From: an uncultured Atopobiaceae bacterium
Lineage (GTDB): Bacteria; Actinomycetota; Coriobacteriia; Coriobacteriales; Atopobiaceae
Assembly: GCA_944320385.1 (NCBI GenBank)
Contig: CALUHH010000016.1
Location: forward strand, 1 to 45,196
Reading direction: 5' to 3'
Length of the DNA: 45,196 nt
The notes beneath the pieces were generated by a model. That model was given only the letters and a program-made list of their open reading frames with translations, did no database searches and had not been told where the DNA came from. Every line of letters begins with the position of its first letter. Within the stretch, counting starts at the first letter, position 1. Below, piece after piece: positions 32,089-40,833 of this stretch. The position numbers and the translations under genes are program-made.

Positions 32089-35086
32089 CTAGCCCAGCGG
32101 GAGCGCGCCGGCGCGGACGGCGTTCATGAGCATCGCCGACATCTCGGCGCGCGAGACCTCACGGCCCGCCTGCAGCTCGCGGGAGCCGTCCGCGAGCTCG
32201 GCGCCGCTCAGCACGCCGCTCTGGACGGCCCAGGCAACGGCCGCGCGGGCCCAGCCCGAGACCCCGCCGGCGTCGGCGAAGGCGTCGAGCGCGGAGGGGT
32301 CGGCGGCGCCCAGGTCGGCTCCGCACGCCCTGGCGACCACGGCGGCGAACTGCTCGCGCGTGAGGCCCTCGCCCACGCCGAAGCGGCCCTCGCCCGCGTA
32401 GCCGCCCATCACGCCCTCCGCGACGGCCCAGTTGACCGCGGCGGAGTACCACTGGCCCTGGGCCACGTCGGAGAGGGCGGCCCCGGGGGCGGCGGCGTCG
32501 CCGGCGCCCAGCAGGTTCCACAGCACGGCGGCCGCCTGCTCGCGGCCGAGCTCGTCGTCGGGGCCAAACGTCCCGTCGGCGTAGCCGTGGAAGGCGCCTA
32601 CGCCCAGGGCCCAGTCGACGGCGTCGTGGTACCACGCGCCGGGGTCGACGTCGGGGAAGGCGTGGCCCGGGCAGAGCTCGCCGCCGTCGCAGCCGAAGGT
32701 GACCTCGACGGTCACGGCGCCGGCAGGCTGCTCGAAGGACCACGTGCCGTCGCCGTTGTCGACGACCTCGACGGGCTCGCCGTCCTTGTCGATCACCTTG
32801 ACGTCGCGCACCTCCTGGCCCTCGTCGGGCTTCGGCGTGACGGTCACCTCGTCGCCCCTGTGGGGCCTGCTCGGCGAGACCTCGACGGAGCCGCCGTCGG
32901 CCTCGGGCACCTCGGGCGGGTACGTCGGGCGCGCGGGAGGGACGTAGGGCGGCGCGGGGTCAGGGTCAGGATCGGGGTCGACCGCGGACCCGGCAACGCT
33001 CACGGTCACGTCGACCGAGAAGGACGCGGATCCGGCGTCCCAGCCCTCGACCTCGGAGAAGTCGAAGTTCCCCACTCCGGAGGCCTCATCGATCGTGAAC
33101 ACCGCCTTGAACGTGTGCTCCCCGGCCTCGTCGAGGGTCACGCTATCGTCCGCCCATGACCACGTGCCGGGCACCTCGTTCTTCTCGGTACCAAACGTGG
33201 GCGCGCCGAGAAGAGCGTCAAGCTTCTGGGGGTTCGCGACGTCCGCGAGCACCTCGCCGACGGCAGCTTTGAGGATGACGTCACTCGGGACCGCATAGAG
33301 GACGGAGGCGGGGGAAATCTTGACCGGGGCGTCATTGGTGTTGGGAGTGCCGAGGCATGTGATTGAGGCGCTGCGCCACCACGTGTCGTCGACCAGCCTG
33401 CCGGGGATGGTGAGACGCAGGTCGTAGCTGCCGACGTCCGCGGGCGCACCCGAGGTCCAGTCGGAATCGCCATGAGTCGAGCCCGTATGGACGGCAAACT
33501 CAATGACGAGGTCATCGACGGCAGATGCCTCGCCGCGCTTTGGGTAAAAGGCCGCCGCGTCAACGGTCACGGGACCTCCGTCGTACTCCTTCTTGATGGG
33601 GGACTGGAGCACGTCCGCGCCGAAGCTCGCGTCATCCGCGGGGTACACGCGCACGGGGTAGCCGTCCTCGCCCTCGTTGGCATTGGCCACCACGGCGTGG
33701 TCCTCGGCGGGCTTGACCCCGTAGACCATGCCGAGGCTGGATGCGTCCGCGGCGCTCGCGGTGACGGCATCCCTGTCCGCGAACGCGCCGCCGGTGATAG
33801 TTATGCCCTCAACAGCAAACAGCGGCGTGGGCGAGCCCCCTGTCAGCTCAATGAGGCCATCACGTATCGTGATGCTGCCCATGACATTAATCGCATCATC
33901 AAGCGAGCCGCCCCGGACAGAGATATGTCCGCCCTCTATGGTGAGGTCGCCGGCGCAGAATATGCCCGAAGAGCCGCCAGCCGCCACAGAAAGCGATCCG
34001 ACGCCTTTGATGACGAGCTCGTCGCCGTGCGCCGACAGCCCATTGCTGCTAGCAGCATTCGTCGCCAGGCTGTTCTTGCCCTTGAGCGTGAGGTCGAGCG
34101 AGCTCTGATTAACCTTTATGACGCTACCCGAGATCGAGGTGATACTCACGCCGTCGAGGGTGACATGCGCGGTGGCGGATTCGTCGGCGTCGACAACGAT
34201 AGTGCCGTAGACAGTCTTAACCGACGAATCCATGGCGACCGTCATCGGCTTTTCGCTCTTGATGATAAGGGCGCTGCCTCCGAACACGTAGTCCTCTTTC
34301 GCGATGCCGCCGGTCACGACAAAGTCGCCGGTTTCGTAAGACGCGACCTCCCAGGGGTAGCTCTCGGACGTTGTCTCCTCGGCGTTCCTCATCACGGCAT
34401 AGCCTGCCTCCGGGACAATGCCGTAGATGGTGCCGACCTCCCCGCCCGCGTCCCGTGCGAAGCAGCCGCCGGTGATGGTGACGCCTGCCTCTCCCTCGGC
34501 ATGGGAGCCGTTGCCCAGAGCGTCTTCATAATCACTGTATGCCTCGGCCTTGACGAGGCCGCCCGTGATCTTGATATTCGAGCCAGTCTCATATATACCG
34601 CCGCCGATGCCGGCGCCGCCCGAGGCTCCCGTCGCAGTGACGGCGCCGCCCGAGATAGTGATGTTCGAGCCGGACCCGCGATCATCTCCGCCGATGCCGG
34701 CACAGCCATACTCCTCGCTCGCGTCGGCGACGAGCGCGCCCGTGCCCTCTTCCTGGCCGTATACCGTGAACGAGCTGCCCGCAGGAACCTCGATGCCGCC
34801 GTTCACCGTGAGCCGAGCGCCATCGGCAAGGATGAGGTTGACGGCGCCCGAGACCGTGACGCGCTCGTCAATCTCAACCGTCCCCTTCGCGACGTATCAG
34901 GTCATACCGTTGCCCCACTGCCAGTCGTCCTGCGTAACTTCCGTCGCATCCGCCGTAGCCACCTGGCAATTGACGTCGAGGTAGGAGACCTCGTCAGCAA
35001 GCGCGACCTCAGGCGCTACGCCAAGCGCGACCGCACACGCTACGAGAAGCGCCAGCCCCCCCGATGATTCTCTCGGCCCTGCGCAT
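32089..35086 (-). pseudogene. Large SLH-domain surface protein with frameshift and in-frame TGA
   Basis: If restored it would encode about 998 residues. It would have a signal peptide starting MRRAERIIGG and ending near ALADEV, a beta-rich region of carbohydrate-dependent-dockerin/pectate-lyase-like repeats (ITISGGAVTATGASG, VTITGGCF), Ig-like parts and a DPDPDPDP linker. Three C-terminal SLH domains (FPDVDPGAWYHDAVDWA and two more) would bind cell-wall polymer. Two lesions separate the parts. A run of seven G on the coding strand (35056-35062) puts the well-placed ATG (35086, after GAGGAGG) out of frame. A TGA (34897-34899) replaces a likely Trp codon. The C-terminal frame of 905 codons is otherwise intact. 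Confidence 0.85.
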
Positions 35087-35247
35087 GGAACCTCCTCACG
35101 TGCGGCGGCACGTCCCCGCCGGCGGACGTCGTATATGTCATCAATTGTCCAAGAGAGCGGCGCGAGCCGCAACATCCCGCGACCGAACGGTCGCCCAGAA
35201 GACCGAACGGTTATGGCACAGGTCCCCAAGCCGGGTATGGACGGCAC

Positions 35248-35312
35248 CGAGCATGCCATATGGGACAGTTTCCCCGGGTCCGGGCGCGATTCTGTCCCAT
35301 ATGGCATGCTCG
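35248..35312. repeat. GCATGCCATATGG inverted-repeat element, copy 2
   Basis: The arms 35248-35268 and 35292-35312 are perfect 21-nt complements (CGAGCATGCCATATGGGACA plus G) around a 23-nt loop. The loop is related to copy 1 in sequence and orientation. It lies between the SLH gene and the tRNA. The arm contains the GGGACAG core of other REPs. Confidence 0.9.
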
Positions 35313-35332
35313 ACGATCTGGTTGCGTCACGG

Positions 35333-35363
35333 AAAAGGCCGCCGGGCGAGAAGCCCGACGGCC
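35333..35363 (-). terminator. Intrinsic terminator of tRNA-Thr
   Basis: On the minus strand GGCCGTCGGGC pairs with GCCCGGCGGCC, followed by TTTTCC. It lies just 13 nt past the tRNA 3' end. The loop carries CTTCTC, part of the interspersed motif. Confidence 0.9.
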
Positions 35364-35375
35364 TGTGCGTTTGGC

Positions 35376-35451
35376 TGGAGCCAGCTACCAGACTCGAACT
35401 GGTGACCCCCGCTTTACGAGAGCGGTGCTCTACCAACTGAGCTAAGCTGGC
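35376..35451 (-). tRNA. tRNA-Thr, anticodon CGT
   Basis: This 76-nt cloverleaf includes an encoded CCA. The acceptor stem GCCAGCT pairs with AGCTGGC. The D-arm is GCTCAGTTGGTAGAGC. The anticodon stem CCGCT/AGCGG holds loop CTCGTAA with anticodon CGT, reading ACG. The T-arm is ACCAG TTCGAGT CTGGT. A promoter lies upstream and a terminator downstream, so it is a single-gene unit. Confidence 0.97.
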
Positions 35452-35467
35452 GTGTCAGCGAATAATT

Positions 35468-35496
35468 ACTATACGAGAAGCTCCGCTGCTGCGCAA
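35468..35496 (-). promoter_or_regulatory. Promoter of tRNA-Thr
   Basis: The -35 TTGCGC (35491-35496) and -10 TATAGT (35468-35473) are 17 bp apart. The start would be about 10 nt before the mature 5' end. Confidence 0.75.
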
Positions 35497-35537
35497 GCAC
35501 GTTTTTCTCGGCCACGTATGCTCGTTCTTCTCGGCCC

Positions 35538-35843
35538 TGCTTAAGGATTGCGGCCCATCCGGAAAATCGGCGGAAACGTGCTTAGGATTTGCCGCTCATC
35601 CGGAGAGGGAGCGATAGCGTGCTTAAGGATCTTGTCCTATCCGGGACGGCAAGCGGAGATTGCTTACGTTTTGCGTCCCATCCGGAGCGGCGAGGACGCT
35701 GTGCTTAGAAACTGCGCCCCGTCCGAGAGGGTGACGTCGAACGGGGCGCAATGTTTATGCAGGTCGAAGCCGCGCCGCCGGATAGGTCGCGATTCTTAAG
35801 CAGACCCAGGCCGCGATGCCGGATGGGACGGAATCCTTAAGCA
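35538..35843. repeat. 41-bp phased TGCTTAAG repeat array (5 direct + 3 inverted)
   Basis: Direct units start with TGCTTA at 35538, 35579, 35620, 35661 and 35702. Inverted units end with TTATGCA or TTAAGCA at 35761, 35802 and 35843. Every interval is 41 bp. Each unit has TGCTTAAG at one end and TCCGG about 20 bp in; the remainder is variable. The array fills most of the 440-bp gap between the tRNA and the DUF523-PNP gene. No ORF is supported. Confidence 0.9.
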
Positions 35844-35860
35844 GCCCCGACACCGCGCCC

Positions 35861-35893
35861 GGTTGACAAAATAACCTGACGTCCTTGTCAACC
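35861..35893. repeat. Hairpin abutting the DUF523-PNP stop codon
   Basis: GGTTGACAA (35861-35869) pairs with TTGTCAACC (35885-35893), directly adjoining the TGA stop. It lacks a clear U-tract, so it is more REP-like than a classical terminator. Confidence 0.7.
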
Positions 35894-37084
35894 TCACAGC
35901 AGGCGCAGCACGCCGCGCACCAGCGCCTCGAAGTTCTCGGCGTGGCGGCCGGCCTCGGCGAGCACCGTCTCGTGGCTGACCGCCGGCGCACCCGACTCGT
36001 TGGCTGCCAGCGTCAGCCCCAGGACGTTCATGCCCAGCGCCCGCGCCATCACGACCTCGCACACCGTGGACATGCCCACGTAGGACACCCCAAGCGTCCG
36101 CAGCGCGGCAACCTCGGCCGGCGTCTCGAAGCACGGCCCGAGCACGCCTGCGTAGACGCCCTCCTCCACGGCGATGCCCAGGTCGTCGGCCACGCCGCGC
36201 GCAATGGTGCGCAGGTAGGGCGAGTAGGCGTCGTTCATGTCCACGAAGGGGCTCTCCACGTCGCGCAGGCCCTCCCACTCTGCGAGCGGGTTGCGTCCCG
36301 TGAGGTTGATCTGGTCGGTCAGGATGCCCAGGCCCACGTGCGCCTGGCCCGGCACCGCGCCCGTAGCGCAGGCAAAGACGATGTCGCGGCAGCCCAGGTG
36401 GTGCGCGTGGCGCACGAGCGCCGTGACCTCGGCGGCGGAATAGCCCTGGTAGAGGTGGATGCGCCCGGGATAAACGACCACGGGCACGCCGTCGATGGTG
36501 CCGACGGTGGCCTCGAAGCTGTGGCCCGCCACGGGGCGCGCGCTCTCGGGGAAGCCCTCGATGTCACGATAGTCGATGCGGCGCACCGGCCGCACGAGCG
36601 AACCCAGGTGCCCCAGGCCGCTTCCCAGCACGATGGCGACGGGGTGCTCGACGCTCGGCTTGCACGCCCTCACGGTTTCCTCGGTGACCACGCAGATCCC
36701 CTCCCTCTCGAGCCGCGCCGCAAAGACGCCCTGGCCCGGAACGAGCCTTCCAGAGTAGGTTCCATCGTAGACCAGACCGACCCCGCACGACGGGCTCTTT
36801 GCCTTGAGCACCGCCAAGCGGACCGGCGAGCGTCTCACGGCGTCGAGGGACCTCTGGGCCCCCAGGTCAAACTCCGCGGTCACGTCCCGTCCGTCGGCCA
36901 GGAGCACGCGCCCCCCGAGCTGCTCGGCGGGCGGGCGCGGCACGGGAAGCCCGCTCGCGGTCTCGGGGCACACGCGCACCACGTCGACCTTCTCCGCCAG
37001 CTCGAGCACCTCGGAGACGGGCTTGGAGCCCCCGTCGTAGCGGACGGGGGCTCCAAGCAGGCAGGCGCTTATCGCGACGCGCAT
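35894..37084 (-). CDS. DUF523-purine nucleoside phosphorylase fusion
   Basis: This 396-residue two-domain protein has an N-terminal DUF523 domain (residues 1-145): SACLLGAPVRYDGG, CPETASGLPVPRPPAEQLGG and LKAKSPSCGVG. It is joined to a purine nucleoside phosphorylase: AIVLGSGLG near 155, YRDIEGFP, VVYPGRIHLYQGYS, LTDQINLTGRNPL, GVLGPCFETPAE and VGMSTVCEVVMA. PNP cleaves purine nucleosides with phosphate; DUF523 has no settled function. The usual N-terminal helix of PNP is missing, and the TNAAG motif reads CATGA. The ATG overlaps the upstream gene's stop by 1 nt (TGATG). The longer open frame upstream is antisense-like shadow. Confidence 0.92.
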   Translation of the reverse strand: MRVAISACLLGAPVRYDGGSKPVSEVLELAEKVDVVRVCPETASGLPVPRPPAEQLGGRVLLADGRDVTAEFDLGAQRSLDAVRRSPVRLAVLKAKSPSCGVGLVYDGTYSGRLVPGQGVFAARLEREGICVVTEETVRACKPSVEHPVAIVLGSGLGHLGSLVRPVRRIDYRDIEGFPESARPVAGHSFEATVGTIDGVPVVVYPGRIHLYQGYSAAEVTALVRHAHHLGCRDIVFACATGAVPGQAHVGLGILTDQINLTGRNPLAEWEGLRDVESPFVDMNDAYSPYLRTIARGVADDLGIAVEEGVYAGVLGPCFETPAEVAALRTLGVSYVGMSTVCEVVMARALGMNVLGLTLAANESGAPAVSHETVLAEAGRHAENFEALVRGVLRLL

Positions 37085-38118
37085 CAGGACTCCGCCAGGG
37101 AGCCGATCTGGAGCGACGCGTGCGAGAGCAGGCCCTTGGTGTAGGAGGTCCACTCCTCGCCGACCTTGGTGGACGCGTCGGAGTAGGCGCTGTAGGCCAC
37201 GCTGTAGGCAGCCTCGGCGGCGGCGTAGGTCGCGGCGTCGTTGGTGATCTCGTAGCCGGAGAGCGTGGCGTAGTAGTCGCCGTCGGTGCGGGCCCAGGTG
37301 CCGGCCTCGGAGTCCCACTCGTCGCCGAGAAGGGCGATGATGTAGCTGGCGTAGTCGGCGGTGGGGGTCTCCTCGGCGCCCTCCTCGGGCTCGGTGGGCT
37401 CGGTGGGCTGCGCGGGGAGCTCGGTCTCGCAGACGGCGTCGCGCAGCTTGGTCACGGTCACGCTCTCGACGAAGGTGTCGTAGACGGTGTCCTCGTCGAT
37501 GCCGTAGAGCTCGGCAATGGTGGCGAGGTCGGCGCTGCCCGTCATCTGCTCGGCGTAGTCGGAGACCTCCTCGTCGCTCGCGGTGATGCCGCGCTTCTCC
37601 GCGTCGGCGAGGATAATCTTGTTCTGGGCGTACACGAGCACGTCGGAGGCGGCGGGCACGTTGTAGGTGCCGTCGTCGTTGGCGAGCGAGTCCAGGGTGG
37701 CGCCGCCGTTGGTGAGCACCTCGCGCGCGGTGATGCTCGTGCGCTGGCCGTCGTAGGTGTAGGCAGCGACGGCGCTGTCGAGCTCGCCGGCGGAGAGCGT
37801 CGTGCGGCCGTCGAGGGAGATCGAGCCGCCGCTTGCGCCGCCGAGCAGGAAGTAGCCGCCGAGCACGCCCACCACGAGCGCCACGACGCAGAGGGCGACC
37901 CACGCCGGCACCGGCAGGGTGCGGTGCGCGGGGGCGTCGTCGGCGTCGGGCGCGGGCTCGGGCTCAACCTCGGCCTCGGGCTCCACGTCCTTCTCGGCCG
38001 CGGGCTCGGGCTCGACCCCGGGCTCCGGCTCGACCTCGACCTCGGCCTCAGGCTCCGGCTCAGCCACGACCTCGACGTCCTTCTCGGCCTCGTCCTTGAT
38101 CTTGTCCTCGTCTGCCAT
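37084..38118 (-). CDS. Membrane-anchored SurA/trigger-like protein, acidic N-terminus
   Basis: This 344-residue protein starts with an acidic, Pro-rich cytoplasmic tail (EPEPEAEVEVEPEP repeats) to about residue 68. One transmembrane helix follows (VPAWVALCVVALVVGVLGGYFLL). An extracytoplasmic part resembles the N-terminal SurA-like helical domain (KIILADAEKRGITASDEEVSDYAEQM, YGIDEDTVYDTFVESV). No parvulin catalytic domain follows. A chaperone-like role outside the membrane is possible but inferred. It is translationally coupled to the DUF523-PNP gene, a pairing without obvious functional logic. Confidence 0.75.
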   Translation of the reverse strand: MADEDKIKDEAEKDVEVVAEPEPEAEVEVEPEPGVEPEPAAEKDVEPEAEVEPEPAPDADDAPAHRTLPVPAWVALCVVALVVGVLGGYFLLGGASGGSISLDGRTTLSAGELDSAVAAYTYDGQRTSITAREVLTNGGATLDSLANDDGTYNVPAASDVLVYAQNKIILADAEKRGITASDEEVSDYAEQMTGSADLATIAELYGIDEDTVYDTFVESVTVTKLRDAVCETELPAQPTEPTEPEEGAEETPTADYASYIIALLGDEWDSEAGTWARTDGDYYATLSGYEITNDAATYAAAEAAYSVAYSAYSDASTKVGEEWTSYTKGLLSHASLQIGSLAES

Positions 38119-38223
38119 GTGCCTCTCCTCACGTCGGGCGCGCCCCGCCGGACGCGCCCCGTCAACAATCTTCAGGTTTTGATTCTACGGCCTGGCCGCG
38201 GGCTCCCCGGGCTCTGCACGAAC

Positions 38224-38787
38224 CTATAAGAGAGCTTGAAGAATCTCTGCCGAGAAGGACTTGATGTAGCCCGTGCCGTTCTCCGCGTCAAACTTCACGC
38301 GCGCCGCGAGCGCCTCCTTGGTGGCGTCCGAGGCGCTGCCCTGGGCCAGGCGCAGCAGCGCCGCGAGCATGTCGCGGTACTCGGCGTCGCCGTGGTAGCA
38401 CTGGATGGCCTCGTCCACGAGGGGCCAGACCTCGTCGGAGCGCTCGGGCGAGCTCGCGCCGAGGCGGCACAGAAACTCGAAGGCCGCCAGGCGCACCGTG
38501 GCCGACCCGTCGTCAAAAAGCGACGCCTCCGCGCCGTCGAAGGCGCCCGCGACCAGGTCGGGGTTGTCCTGCGCCACGCAGCCGAGGGCATCGAGCACCT
38601 CCCAGCGCGTCTGGGCCTCGGGGCGGAAGAGCGCGTCGATGAGGGCGTCGGCGTGCGGCGCCACCACGGCGGGGTTGGCGCGGGCCGCCAGCGCGATCGT
38701 GTGCGCGACCTCCTGGCGGCGGCGCCTGCTGGAGCCCGAGAGCTCCTCGACGAGGCCCGAGATGTCGGGCGTCTGGGTGTCAGCCAT
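38224..38787 (-). CDS. HEAT-repeat-like helical protein
   Basis: This 187-residue soluble protein consists of paired helices in the HEAT/Armadillo style: QEVAHTIALAARANPAVVAPHADALIDAL, RWEVLDALGCVAQDNPDLV and TVRLAAFEFLCRLGASSPE. Such proteins serve as scaffolds. No catalytic motif is seen. RBS GGGAGGA precedes the ATG. It lies 11 nt after the NYN gene in the same direction and is probably co-transcribed with it. Confidence 0.8.
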   Translation of the reverse strand: MADTQTPDISGLVEELSGSSRRRRQEVAHTIALAARANPAVVAPHADALIDALFRPEAQTRWEVLDALGCVAQDNPDLVAGAFDGAEASLFDDGSATVRLAAFEFLCRLGASSPERSDEVWPLVDEAIQCYHGDAEYRDMLAALLRLAQGSASDATKEALAARVKFDAENGTGYIKSFSAEILQALL

Positions 38788-38798
38788 ATGTGTCCTCC

Positions 38799-39581
38799 CT
38801 ACTCACAGAACCCGTCGACCACGGCCGTGCCGCTCTTGGGGTCCTGGTGAATCTCAATGAATCCGAGCTTGGACGCCTCGCGCAGAAGCGCCGTGAACGA
38901 GCGGTACCCGTAGGACGCCTCGGAGAACTGCGGGCGCTTGCGCTTCATCGTGTCCTTGAGGCGCGAGGCCAGGATGAAGCTGTCGCTCTCGCGCTGCAGC
39001 GCGTCGATGGTCTCAAAGAGCAGCTGGTAGCAGTCCTGCTTCTCGCGCGGCACCTTGCCCTGGAAGTCCGGGATGCCGGCTCCGCGGGTGATGTCCTCGT
39101 AGAAGATGAACTCGTCGCAGACCTCCGCGAGCAGGCTGCTCGTGGCCTCCTTCATGCCCACGCCGATGACGGTCTTGCCAAACTCCTTGAGCTTGGAGAC
39201 GAGCGGCGAGAAGTCCGAGTCTCCGGAGAGGATGGCAAAGGTGTCGATGTGGTCCTTGGTGAGGCAGATCTCCATCGCGTCCACGGCAAGGCGGATGTCG
39301 GCCGAGTTCTTGCCGGTGTAGGCGCGGTCCGGGATCTCTATGAGCTCGATGCCCAGCTCGTGGAGGGGCGTGACGGCGTCCGAGAAGCGCTGCCAGTCGC
39401 AGTAGGCGCGCTTCGCGGTGATGCGGCCCTTGTCGACGAGGCGCTCGAGGATGAGCTTGACGTCGGGGAGCGGGCCGGGCTCCTGGTGGCCGCGACGGTT
39501 GCGCCGCCCGGTGCCCAGGGCGAGGTTCTCAAAGTCGATGAGCACCGCGATGGAGCTCTGCGGGTTGTCGGTTGCGTTCAT
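38799..39581 (-). CDS. NYN-domain (LabA/DUF88) protein with OST-HTH/LOTUS domain
   Basis: This 260-residue protein has an N-terminal NYN PIN-like nuclease domain: IAVLIDFENLALG (first acidic residue near 15), KNSADIRLAVDAMEICL (about 95-110) and AILSGDSDFSPLVSKLKEFG, which place the expected Asp residues. The C-terminal 75 residues (ALQRESDSFILASRLKDTMKRKRPQF to GFIEI) resemble an OST-HTH/LOTUS RNA-binding domain. A role in RNA processing is likely by family. It leads a short unit with the HEAT-like gene. Confidence 0.9.
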   Translation of the reverse strand: MNATDNPQSSIAVLIDFENLALGTGRRNRRGHQEPGPLPDVKLILERLVDKGRITAKRAYCDWQRFSDAVTPLHELGIELIEIPDRAYTGKNSADIRLAVDAMEICLTKDHIDTFAILSGDSDFSPLVSKLKEFGKTVIGVGMKEATSSLLAEVCDEFIFYEDITRGAGIPDFQGKVPREKQDCYQLLFETIDALQRESDSFILASRLKDTMKRKRPQFSEASYGYRSFTALLREASKLGFIEIHQDPKSGTAVVDGFCE

Positions 39582-39607
39582 GAAGCGGGTGGTTCTCCTT
39601 GTCCTGC

Positions 39608-39735
39608 ATGAGTCAAAAGGGGACAGACCCCTCTTGACTCATTTGTCGTGCGGCGCACACGGCAACACGCACAGTTCCGTTGCGTATTCTATATCCGCAG
39701 GATATTGTTTGGCAAAACCGGAACTGTGCGTGTTG
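39608..39735. repeat. REP hairpin and 17-nt inverted repeat
   Basis: ATGAGTCAAAAGGGG (39608-39622) pairs with CCCCTCTTGACTCAT (39628-39642), with ACAGA in the loop. CAACACGCACAGTTCCG (39663-39679) pairs perfectly with 39719-39735 across a 39-nt AT-richer loop containing CCGCAGGAT. No gene is in the gap. Confidence 0.85.
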
Positions 39736-39758
39736 TGTGGCGGTCGGGCCGGCGGGCG

Positions 39759-40811
39759 CTAGTGCTCGTGGTCGTGGCCGCAGTGGCACTCGTGGTCGCC
39801 GTGGTCGTCGCCGTGGCCGTGGTCGTGGCCGCAGCAGCACTCGTGGTCGTCGCCGTGGTCGTGGCCGCAGTGGCACTCGTGCTCGTCGTCCTCGTCCTGG
39901 TCGAGCAGCGACCAGTCGAGCCCGGCGGCCACGCACGTGGCCTCCTCCTGGTAGAGCAGCGTCAGGGCCTGCGTGCCCATGCGCGACCCGCCGATCTGGC
40001 AGAGCATGTCAAAGAGGGTGAACGCGGTCTCGGCGCCGGGCAGGGTGATGTCCAGGTCCTCGGAGCGCTGCAGGGCCAGGCCGATGTCCTTGCGCAGGTG
40101 CTCGGCAAGAAATCCCGGCTTGTAGTCGCCCGCGAGGGACTTGGGCGCCAGGGTCCGGGACGCGCCGGAGCCGCCCGTGCCGGACGCCATGACCTCGAGG
40201 ACCTTCTCGGCGTCGATGCCGGACTGCTCGGCGAGGGCCAGCGTGTCGGCGTAGCCCACCATGCACGAGGCCAGCGAGACCTGGTTGCAGAGCTTGGCCG
40301 TCTGGCCGCCGCCCGGCTGGTCAAAGTAGAAGATCTTGGACGAGAAGGACTCGAGCACCGGGAGCACGGGCGCCGCCGCGGCCTCGGTGATGCCGGCGAT
40401 GAGGGTGAGGGTGCCGTCGATCGCGCCCTGCTCGCCGCCCGTGACCGGGCAGTCGAAGGCGTGCTTGTCCTCGACCTCGGCGGCGTCGTGGATGTCGCGC
40501 GCGAGCTGCGGGGAGCTCGTGGTCAGGTCGATGAGCCAGGCGCCCTTCTTGGCGGTGCGGATCAGGCCGTCGGTGGACAGGTAGACGTCCTCGACGTCGG
40601 ACGGGTAGCCCACCATGGTGAAGACCACGTCGGCGTCGGCCGCGGCCTCGGCGGGGCTTTCGGCCCAGTGCGCGCCGCGGGCGAGAAGGGCCTCGGCCTT
40701 GGCGCGCATGCGGTTGTACACGGTGAGGTCGTAGCCGGCGTCCATGAGGTGGCCGGCGATGTTGGCACCCATGATGCCGGTGCCGACGAAGGCGATCTTG
40801 CGGATCTGCAC
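39759..40811 (-). CDS. 3-hydroxyisobutyrate dehydrogenase-like reductase with His/Cys-rich tail
   Basis: This 350-residue NAD(P)-dependent beta-hydroxyacid dehydrogenase has a Rossmann motif IAFVGTGIMGANIAGHL at the N-terminus, substrate motif DCPVTGGEQGAIDG near 125 and catalytic Lys in GGGQTAKLCNQV near 175. Possible substrates are 3-hydroxyisobutyrate or tartronate semialdehyde. About 40 extra C-terminal residues carry 14 His and 7 Cys in repeats such as HECHCGHDHG, a likely metal-binding tail not found in standard members. The GTG start at 40811 follows GGAAAGGAA. An ATG extension would cross a REP. Confidence 0.9.
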   Translation of the reverse strand: MQIRKIAFVGTGIMGANIAGHLMDAGYDLTVYNRMRAKAEALLARGAHWAESPAEAAADADVVFTMVGYPSDVEDVYLSTDGLIRTAKKGAWLIDLTTSSPQLARDIHDAAEVEDKHAFDCPVTGGEQGAIDGTLTLIAGITEAAAAPVLPVLESFSSKIFYFDQPGGGQTAKLCNQVSLASCMVGYADTLALAEQSGIDAEKVLEVMASGTGGSGASRTLAPKSLAGDYKPGFLAEHLRKDIGLALQRSEDLDITLPGAETAFTLFDMLCQIGGSRMGTQALTLLYQEEATCVAAGLDWSLLDQDEDDEHECHCGHDHGDDHECCCGHDHGHGDDHGDHECHCGHDHEH

Positions 40812-40833
40812 AGTGGTTCCTTTCCACAGGCAG

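Noticed and set aside
34897..34899. Selenocysteine at the SLH-gene TGA
   Set aside because: No obvious SECIS-like hairpin follows and the family position is a structural aromatic. A nonsense change or sequencing error is more likely.
35538..35843. CRISPR array
   Set aside because: The units are periodic, but no invariant repeat is separated from unique spacers. Orientation flips mid-array and there are no cas genes.
35894..37903. A 669-residue protein including DUF523 and PNP
   Set aside because: The first 270 or so residues are an Arg-rich shadow of the SurA-like gene. The real start is 37084, coupled to the upstream stop.
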